From an uncultured Bacillota bacterium (GTDB taxonomy: Bacteria > Bacillota > Clostridia > Tissierellales > Tepidimicrobiaceae), in contig CALBUB010000116.1 in NCBI GenBank assembly GCA_937967955.1, positions 1 to 11,271 of the forward strand: 11,271 nt of DNA, read 5' to 3'. Under the pieces are notes generated by a model. The model was not told where the DNA came from, did no database searches, and saw only the letters and a program-made list of their open reading frames with translations. Shown one piece after another: positions 6,238-11,271 of the stretch (the first letter of the stretch is position 1; each line of letters starts with the position of its first letter). The translations under genes were made by a program, and so were the position numbers.

Positions 6238-6924
6238 TTACAATATTTTTCTAGGTTTAAAATCTATAAAATCGCTGGAGACACAGAAAAACTGGATCCC
6301 TCTTATTTCATCTTCCACTGCAAATTTGTGACCTTCAGCGTGAAGATGACCATATACACAAATACTTACTCCATACTCTACCATTACATCTACAAATTCG
6401 TTGGGAGTTGAATCGGCATTAAAAGGCGGGTAATGAAGCATAGCTATTTTAGTCTCTACCCCTTTGTCTATACTGGACAAGGACAGGTGTAATCTGTTTA
6501 GCTCCCTGTTGAATATTTTCTCATCATGTTCTGTAAAACCCTCCCAATCCTTGGATATCCAACCTCTAGTGCCACCTATACCCACCCTACCATTATAAGT
6601 AAAGCTGTTGTTCTGTATAAAAAAGGTCCTCTCCAGCCCTAACTCCCTTAACTTTTTAGGCCCTTGCCACCAAAAATCGTGATTTCCCTTTGATATGACC
6701 TTTTGGCCTGGTAGCTTATCAATCCTTTCAAGATCTAAAATAGCATCTTTAATTTTTAATGCCCAGGAAATATCCCCTGGCAGCAGCACTAAATCTTCCT
6801 CTTTTACAACCTCTTTCCAGTTTTCAAATATCCTTTCTTCATAATTTGTCCATTTTTCTCCAAATACATCCATTGATTTTTCCTTTGAATAATCTAAATG
6901 CAGATCTCCTATTGCATATATCAA
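6238..6924 (-). CDS. Small calcineurin-like metallophosphoesterase
   Basis: This predicted phosphohydrolase carries the complete dinuclear metal site of the calcineurin-like superfamily. Numbered from the TTG at 6924 (228 aa): GDLH at 6-9, GDISWA at 50-55, GNHDFWW at 80-86, HYPP at 164-167 and GHLH at 192-195. The tight GDISWAL plus GNHDFWW pattern resembles the COG1768 type of predicted phosphohydrolases. The natural substrate is unknown; it is distinct from the DNA nuclease encoded two genes upstream. GTG codons at 6933 and 6930 lie 0 and 3 bases after the AGGAG site (6934-6938), too close for initiation. TTG at 6924 is 9 bases away and gives the typical MIYAIGDLHL start. The stop codon overlaps the nagB Shine-Dalgarno. 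The 89-base gap from the yhaN-like gene holds an AT-rich inverted repeat. Confidence 0.9.
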   Translation of the reverse strand: MIYAIGDLHLDYSKEKSMDVFGEKWTNYEERIFENWKEVVKEEDLVLLPGDISWALKIKDAILDLERIDKLPGQKVISKGNHDFWWQGPKKLRELGLERTFFIQNNSFTYNGRVGIGGTRGWISKDWEGFTEHDEKIFNRELNRLHLSLSSIDKGVETKIAMLHYPPFNADSTPNEFVDVMVEYGVSICVYGHLHAEGHKFAVEDEIRGIQFFCVSSDFIDFKPRKIL

Positions 6925-6933
6925 ATACACCAC

Positions 6934-6938
6934 TCCTA
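6934..6938 (-). promoter_or_regulatory. Shine-Dalgarno site that sets the metallophosphoesterase start at 6924
   Basis: AGGAG on the minus strand is followed directly by GTG GTG TAT TTG. The first GTG touches the site and the second is 3 bases away, whereas TTG at 6924-6922 has a 9-base spacer. This choice drops three residues and leaves the hydrophobic strand IYAIGDLHL at the N-terminus, as usual in this superfamily. Confidence 0.6.
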
Positions 6939-6944
6939 TTAATT

Positions 6945-6967
6945 TTAAAGTTAAAGTTTAACTTTAA
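6945..6967. repeat. AT-rich inverted repeat between the yhaN-like and metallophosphoesterase genes
   Basis: TTAAAGTTAAA (6945-6955) is followed after one base by its exact complement TTTAACTTTAA (6957-6967). Related ACTTTAACTTAAACTT sequence recurs at 7011-7026, at the 3' end of the yhaN-like gene. The hairpin has no T-tract on the minus strand and lies just upstream of a ribosome binding site. It could be an mRNA processing or stability element, an operator, or simply low-complexity sequence. Confidence 0.5.
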
Positions 6968-7013
6968 GTTTATAATCCTGTATTTTCAGCCCCTTTAGGG
7001 TTAACCTAATACT

Positions 7014-9446
7014 TTAACTTAAACTTATGAAATTATACTTTATATTCATATTGTCAAGTATCTCCTTTTCCCTATGATGACAGGTAAAAAGTATAATCTG
7101 CTTTCTTTCACTTAGTTTAACTAAAAAGTTCAATATATTTTCAAGCCTCCTATCATCATATTGAATGAAACAATCGTCTAATATTAATGGGAAATTGTCC
7201 TTCTTCATTGAATTTATTATGCTAAATCTTAAGGCAAAATATATCTGGTCTATAGTTCCCCCACTTAAGCTTTCAAGGGGAATAATCTCTCCTGTAGTTG
7301 AATTTTCTATGGCTATATCTAAATTTTCATCTATTTTAATATTTCCATACCTGCCATCAGTAACAAAGCTTATAAGCTGGCTTACACTTTTATTTATCTC
7401 AGGAGCAAACTGCTTATGTATCCTTTCTGATAACTTTTCTATCACATTTTTAGTTATATTTATAGCCTGTATTTCCTCTTTTAGGCTCTCTATATCCCTT
7501 TCTATTTTAGCTATAGCTTCTTCTATATTTATCAACTCCTGTATATGACCGTCCAATATGTCCATTCTCTCTTCCAGCTTTGAGTACTCATACTTAAGCT
7601 CTTCTAAAATCTTTTCTTTAAGCTTTACTTCCTCTTCTCTTTCTCTTACATTAATGTTTCCAATTTCTTTGTCTGCCTCATCCTCTAATTGGGCTACTTT
7701 CTCCTTCAATTCTTCCAAATTAGTGTTTCTAAGTAGATTGTCTAATAATCCTAACTTATTTTCCCTATCCTTAGTTAAATTATGGTAATCCCTTTTTTTA
7801 CCTAATGCCTCTTTAAATGCCTCTAAAGAGTTTACCTTATTTTTATCCATTAGGCCCTCTAATTCATATTTTAATTCTAACTTCTGCTTTTCCTTTTCTG
7901 CAAGTAGTTTTTCTACTTCCCCTTTTTCCCTATGTAAGCTTTCTATTTCATTTGAAAGGGCACTTCTACTAGTTATTTTAAATCTTATATCCTCGTATAA
8001 GCCATTAAACTCTATTTTAGATGAACAGTTGTATTTTTCAAGTATAGCCCTTTGCTCCTTGTGAATATAGTCTAGTCTGTCTTCCCTTTCCCCTTCTCTA
8101 TATTCCAGTTCCTTTATCCTTACTTCTAATTCTTTTTCTTCCTTCTTTAATTTAATATTTAAATATATGGAATATACAGCAGAAATTGTAGCTATACCAG
8201 CTAGTACTAAAAAAGCGCTACTTACAGGATATAGACCTAGGGAAATTAATAATACAATAAAAGAAATTATTGCTTTTATAGTAGCACTCCTCTTCTTTTC
8301 TCTTATTGCCTTCAATTGGGTAATAGCTATTTCAAGTCTATCCTTTAAACTATTAATCAATAGGGTGTTCTTTTCTTCCTCCAGCTGGTTGTATTTTACA
8401 AAAGCTTCATAAAGCTGGTCATATTTAGCCTTACCTTCAATTATTTGGGCTTCTTTTTTCCTTACTTCTTCCAACTTATCATCTATGCTTTTAAGCCTTT
8501 CAGATAAGCTATCCCTTTCCTTAGTCAGCATACTAATTTGGTTATCTAGCTTTAAAGCTACATAGTAATCTTCTTCCTGTAAGCTAGAATAAGACTTTAG
8601 GGTTGCTATTTGCTTGTCTAAAATATCTATTTCCCCTTTTAATTTCATAGCTTCATCATAAGTTTTTTTCATCTCTAATAGCTTTGCTCTCTCCAGCTGG
8701 GCTTTTAATTGGAAAATTTCCCCTTCTCTCTCTTGTATCTCTTCTTTAAGCTGCAGGAATCTATATTCAGTTTCTTCATAGTCTATTTTTTTCTGTAAAG
8801 CCTCTTTTCTCCTTCTCTGTAGTCTTTCCAGTTCTCTTACAGCTCTACCATAAGGTTTTGTATAGGCCCTTTCTGTACCAAGCTGCTCCAACTTTTCTTC
8901 TAAATAGGAAATAGCATTCTTCACTGATATATCATCATCTAAACTGGTAGTTATATTTGCCAGCTTGTCCTTTATCTCCTTAGAAAGGTCTGCATCTACC
9001 TTATTCCCCAGCTGCTTTATAGATATGGTATTCCTATAGACAAAGCTATTGAAAGAAAAAAAGTATAAGCCTGGCAGGTGAATTTTAATCTTTTCTCCTA
9101 AATCTATTTCAGCTGTTATATCCTTACCAGTTAATTCATCATATACCTTTACTTCCCCTTTATTAAAATCCCTTTCTATTCTATAGCTTTTATCCCCTTT
9201 TTGTAAAGTAAGAATTCCAACATATTTTTCCCCATGCCAAGGTCTATATTTATCCAATTCCTCCAAAAAATATCTCCTTTTTGCATAGGGTTTTAAAAAG
9301 CCGTAAAACATACCCTCTATAAAATTATGAATAGTTGTCTTTCCTGCTTCATTTTCCCCATAGACTATATTAAGGCCAGCCTTAAGTTCTATTATCTGAT
9401 TTTTAAACTTTCCAAAGGAAACCATATTGAGTTCTTTTAATATCAT
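7014..9446 (-). CDS. YhaN-like SbcC/Rad50-family ATPase with central transmembrane hairpin
   Basis: This 810-residue SMC-like ATPase is the partner of the nuclease encoded immediately upstream; the pair corresponds to Bacillus YhaO/YhaN and is related to SbcDC and Mre11-Rad50. Seen: FGKFKN (11-16), Walker A GENEAGKT (30-37), and long Glu/Lys-rich coiled coils at about 200-385 and 433-675. The C-terminal head has signature LSGGT (727-731), Walker B FPLILDD (752-758) and a switch His at 790 or 791. Where Rad50 and SbcC carry a CxxC zinc hook, this protein has two adjoining hydrophobic helices (about 388-405 and 410-428) flanked by Arg/Lys. There is no CxxC anywhere; only Cys474, Cys759 and Cys789 were counted. 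It is therefore probably tethered to the membrane by its apex. ATG at 9446 overlaps the nuclease stop as ATGA, so expression is coupled. Confidence 0.9.
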   Translation of the reverse strand: MILKELNMVSFGKFKNQIIELKAGLNIVYGENEAGKTTIHNFIEGMFYGFLKPYAKRRYFLEELDKYRPWHGEKYVGILTLQKGDKSYRIERDFNKGEVKVYDELTGKDITAEIDLGEKIKIHLPGLYFFSFNSFVYRNTISIKQLGNKVDADLSKEIKDKLANITTSLDDDISVKNAISYLEEKLEQLGTERAYTKPYGRAVRELERLQRRRKEALQKKIDYEETEYRFLQLKEEIQEREGEIFQLKAQLERAKLLEMKKTYDEAMKLKGEIDILDKQIATLKSYSSLQEEDYYVALKLDNQISMLTKERDSLSERLKSIDDKLEEVRKKEAQIIEGKAKYDQLYEAFVKYNQLEEEKNTLLINSLKDRLEIAITQLKAIREKKRSATIKAIISFIVLLISLGLYPVSSAFLVLAGIATISAVYSIYLNIKLKKEEKELEVRIKELEYREGEREDRLDYIHKEQRAILEKYNCSSKIEFNGLYEDIRFKITSRSALSNEIESLHREKGEVEKLLAEKEKQKLELKYELEGLMDKNKVNSLEAFKEALGKKRDYHNLTKDRENKLGLLDNLLRNTNLEELKEKVAQLEDEADKEIGNINVREREEEVKLKEKILEELKYEYSKLEERMDILDGHIQELINIEEAIAKIERDIESLKEEIQAINITKNVIEKLSERIHKQFAPEINKSVSQLISFVTDGRYGNIKIDENLDIAIENSTTGEIIPLESLSGGTIDQIYFALRFSIINSMKKDNFPLILDDCFIQYDDRRLENILNFLVKLSERKQIILFTCHHREKEILDNMNIKYNFISLS

Positions 9447-10543
9447 AACTCCACCTTGCCTTTCAATAATGCCTCTAAGCCTAAGTATAAGGCTTGCTTA
9501 TTTATTCTGTTGTTTAAATCCTTCTTCTTCATCTCCTCAATAAAGTAACCAATAATATTGTCCTTGTTTTCCTCTGCTAAAGCATCTAAATCATAGTCAA
9601 TAGTTGTATCATCTACTATTTCTATATGGTAAAAATCCTCTTTCAGACTTTCTTCAATATCCTTTACATTCAAGTCCACTGTAGGGCTTATTATTCCTTT
9701 TAATATGAGCCTATATAGGTTTTTATTTTTATTTTCCCTATCATCACAAGCCTGTATTCTATTTATAATGTCCACATAGCCCATGGTCTCATCTAGTTCT
9801 ATTTCCTTTTCTATAAATATCCTCTTGCTAAAAGGTATAAAAGATATATTTGTCCCTTCCTTAGTGATTTTTCCCTGGATTATTCCATGTTCTCCTACTT
9901 CTCCAAAATCTAAAGGTTCTGGGCTACCACAATAGGCTATTTTTTCTGAAAATATAATAGGCTTGTGTATATGGCCTAAGGCAATATAATCGAAGCCCAG
10001 CTGGAGGAGTAGATTTTTATCCAGGGGCAGGTATTTGCTTTCTCTACTTAATACATCCCCGTGGATTAAGAGTATGTTTATACATTCTCTATCTAAGCCT
10101 GGAAAATGGGCAAATATATCTTTATCTATTTCAGCCTTGTCCCAACTATAGCCATAAATATGGGTATTCTTGTCTGGAAACTCTTTCTTATGTAAAGTGC
10201 CTGTTTCGAATATGGTCACATTTTCAGGCCATTTAACTGCCTTGTATAGGGTTTTTTTATTTAAAGTATCGTGATTTCCAGCAACTAATACTATATTTAC
10301 ATCTTCCGCCTGGGAAAAGGTATTTTTCACCCTATTTATATCTTTAAAGGTAAAGTATTCCTCTTCAAATAAATCTCCTGCAATAAGGAGAAAGTCTACT
10401 TTATCTTCTTGAGCTTTCCTTACTATCCTTTCAAAGGTATTCCACAATTCTATTCTCCGTTCATTGGCCTTTTGCCTATTAAAATTTACACTTTTAAACT
10501 CCAAGCCTAAATGTAAATCAGCAGTATGTATAAAAGTTACCAT
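9443..10543 (-). CDS. YhaO-like DNA repair nuclease (SbcD/Mre11-type metallophosphoesterase)
   Basis: This predicted Mn-dependent DNA nuclease subunit works with the downstream YhaN-like ATPase on DNA ends. From ATG 10543 it is 366 aa: TADLHLG (Asp9, His11), AGDLFEE (Asp57), AGNHD (Asn90, His91, Asp92), LIHGD (His161) and LGHIHKP (His191, His193) complete the metal site. YCGSPEPLDFGE (204-215) is the typical loop of this family that follows the core. A C-terminal alpha/beta region (~230-366) probably contacts the ATPase coiled coil. The frame stays open 18 codons further upstream to 10597, but AGGAGG at 10550-10555 sits 6 bases before this ATG and the promoter at 10572-10580 would start transcription near 10565. 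The longer form is therefore excluded. It appears to be the first gene of a five-gene operon. Confidence 0.93.
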   Translation of the reverse strand: MVTFIHTADLHLGLEFKSVNFNRQKANERRIELWNTFERIVRKAQEDKVDFLLIAGDLFEEEYFTFKDINRVKNTFSQAEDVNIVLVAGNHDTLNKKTLYKAVKWPENVTIFETGTLHKKEFPDKNTHIYGYSWDKAEIDKDIFAHFPGLDRECINILLIHGDVLSRESKYLPLDKNLLLQLGFDYIALGHIHKPIIFSEKIAYCGSPEPLDFGEVGEHGIIQGKITKEGTNISFIPFSKRIFIEKEIELDETMGYVDIINRIQACDDRENKNKNLYRLILKGIISPTVDLNVKDIEESLKEDFYHIEIVDDTTIDYDLDALAEENKDNIIGYFIEEMKKKDLNNRINKQALYLGLEALLKGKVEL

Positions 10544-10549
10544 TAGCTT

Positions 10550-10555
10550 CCTCCT
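10550..10555 (-). promoter_or_regulatory. Shine-Dalgarno site that sets the YhaO-like start at 10543
   Basis: AGGAGG lies 6 bases upstream of ATG 10543, within the longer open frame. The upstream extension has no comparable site and would begin inside the terminator hairpin of the neighbouring gene, so the start at 10543 is preferred. Confidence 0.8.
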
Positions 10556-10571
10556 CGGCTCTTTTGATAAA

Positions 10572-10580
10572 ATTATACCA
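10572..10580 (-). promoter_or_regulatory. Extended -10 promoter of the yhaO-yhaN operon
   Basis: The minus strand reads TGGTATAAT, a full extended -10 element, placing the transcription start near 10565. That is about 22 bases before the ATG at 10543 and just upstream of its AGGAGG site. The -35 region would fall within the terminator hairpin of the preceding gene and has no TTGACA match. Transcription from here may run through the YhaN-like, metallophosphoesterase, nagB and CYTH genes to the palindrome at 4911-4950. Confidence 0.6.
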
Positions 10581-10617
10581 TAAAAATAATGGCCCAAATT
10601 AAATTATTTGGGCCATT
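10579..10617 (-). terminator. Rho-independent terminator of the HExxH protein gene
   Basis: A perfect 12-bp stem (AATGGCCCAAAT at 10588-10599, complement at 10606-10617) with a 6-base loop starts at the last base of the stop codon. On the minus strand it is followed by ATTTTTATGG. The GGCCC core gives it good stability. The T-tract runs straight into the next promoter, so termination and re-initiation are packed into about 50 bases. Confidence 0.88.
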
Positions 10618-11271
10618 CATATGAGCCATTCTATTGCCTCATAGTTAAAACGATAAGGCAAATTCTTTTTAATACACAATTCATTATAGGTCCTAATAAT
10701 TCCTCTAAAATCTAAATTCATAGTCCAGCTATCTAAAGGTAAAACTCCTGCTTGCTTATATACAGTAGTTACAATCAGATAACCTGTAGAATAGACATTC
10801 AAATTTTTTAGCTTAGTTTTATCAAAATTGCCATACCTTGCATCTATTAATATACTATTTAAAATATTAAATTGTTCCCTTATATGAACTAGATTCCTTC
10901 CAGTAAGTTTTCCCATTAAGTGGTCCTTATTTAATATAGCTCCATGTTGGATTAAACTAGCTATGCCTTCCTCAAGGAGCTTACCTAATATATTATAGGC
11001 ATATCTCTTATTCTTAGGAATAGTTCTAAGGGTAAACTTTAGTTTATACCTTAGGGGTATAATCCGGCTGTGGTATAGTTCATGGCTTAATATTTTTATA
11101 AAGTCCTCCTCTTTGCCAATATATTTACTGTAGTTTATAAAAACCCTACTTCTATTTAGGGTAAAACCCCCATCAACTCCTCCTGCGTACAAATATATAT
11201 CCCTATGTATTTCCATGTCTTCAGGGACTATTTTATATACCCTTTCTAGGGCCTTGTCTATAATTAGGCCT
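10617..11271 (-). CDS. Putative HExxH zinc peptidase, 5' end cut by window edge
   Basis: The precise family is not recognised. A zinc-binding HELYH motif (in ILSHELYHSRI) is followed about 35 residues later by LLEEGIASLIQHG. The Glu there could be the third zinc ligand, as in gluzincin-type peptidases, including DUF2268-like predicted Zn-dependent proteases. An ATG at 11216 would give 199 residues, but it has no Shine-Dalgarno, and the frame stays open through the right edge with plausible protein sequence (KALERVYKIVPED). The real start is therefore probably outside the window, and 217 residues are visible. No signal peptide or membrane helix is seen in the visible part, although the true N-terminus is missing. 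The gene has its own terminator, so it is probably not in one operon with the yhaO-like gene. Confidence 0.75.
   Translation of the reverse strand, partial: GLIIDKALERVYKIVPEDMEIHRDIYLYAGGVDGGFTLNRSRVFINYSKYIGKEEDFIKILSHELYHSRIIPLRYKLKFTLRTIPKNKRYAYNILGKLLEEGIASLIQHGAILNKDHLMGKLTGRNLVHIREQFNILNSILIDARYGNFDKTKLKNLNVYSTGYLIVTTVYKQAGVLPLDSWTMNLDFRGIIRTYNELCIKKNLPYRFNYEAIEWLI

Noticed and set aside
5628..6998. Plus-strand frames opposite nagB and the metallophosphoesterase gene.
   Set aside because: The minus strand has full catalytic motifs through these regions, and the plus-strand frames show no recognisable family.
6988..7008. Small CCCT/AGGG and GGTTAACC palindromes after the yhaN-like stop codon as a terminator.
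   Set aside because: The stem is only 3-4 bp with no T-run on the minus strand, too weak for an intrinsic terminator.
7165..8412. Plus-strand Ser/Leu/Phe-rich frames opposite the yhaN-like gene.
   Set aside because: They are reverse readings of the Glu/Lys-rich coiled coil. The minus frame is continuous, with Walker A, signature and Walker B motifs.
1..11271. tRNA, rRNA, riboswitch, CRISPR, insertion sequence or prophage signatures.
   Set aside because: None was seen. Repeats are limited to the terminator stems, the AT-rich palindrome at 6945-6967 and the internal duplication at 4174-4282.

Overview
The window is AT-rich bacterial DNA with strong AGGAGG-type ribosome binding sites, densely packed genes and TATAAT-like -10 boxes. 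Together with protein families such as DUF378, a YhaO/YhaN-like nuclease pair, a Gram-positive-style NagB and a clostridial-type PEP synthase, this points to a low-GC Firmicute, probably class Clostridia or the Tissierellia group. The genus cannot be fixed from the sequence alone. No rRNA, tRNA, CRISPR array, insertion sequence or phage gene was seen; this looks like ordinary chromosome. Every gene except one small DUF378 gene lies on the minus strand.

Layout, left to right. (1) 1-2285: PEP synthase (ppsA), whose last few codons are cut off by the left edge; it has its own extended -10 promoter. (2) 2377-4008: a terminator, then a chemoreceptor-like protein with an unusual order: two membrane helices, a HAMP-like linker and a methyl-accepting signalling domain, with a Cache-like sensor module at the C-terminus on the predicted cytoplasmic side. 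(3) 4120-4829: a cluster of very small hydrophobic proteins. A 63-residue and a 52-residue protein (minus strand) each carry two copies of an acidic 'DDSLL'-type cap followed by a Phe/Leu-rich helix, and they flank a plus-strand 65-residue DUF378 membrane protein. The 52-residue gene is described here from direct reading of the minus strand. (4) 4929-10543: an apparent run of five minus-strand genes, in transcription order a YhaO/SbcD-like nuclease, a YhaN/SbcC-like ATPase (ATGA overlap), a small metallophosphoesterase, glucosamine-6-phosphate deaminase (nagB) and a CYTH triphosphate tunnel enzyme. It begins at an extended -10 promoter and ends in a 20-bp perfect palindrome whose loop holds the CYTH stop codon. 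(5) 10588-11271: a terminator, then the 3' part of an HExxH putative zinc peptidase gene that runs off the right edge.

The nuclease pair should act together on DNA ends. NagB feeds amino sugars into glycolysis, and PEP synthase makes PEP from pyruvate at the base of gluconeogenesis. The CYTH protein and the small metallophosphoesterase act on unidentified phosphorylated substrates. The least explained parts are the duplicated small hydrophobic proteins around DUF378 and the chemoreceptor with an internal-facing Cache module. Three starts were placed downstream of the longest open frame because Shine-Dalgarno and promoter positions require it: the chemoreceptor at 4008 (TTG), the metallophosphoesterase at 6924 (TTG) and the YhaO-like nuclease at 10543 (ATG).
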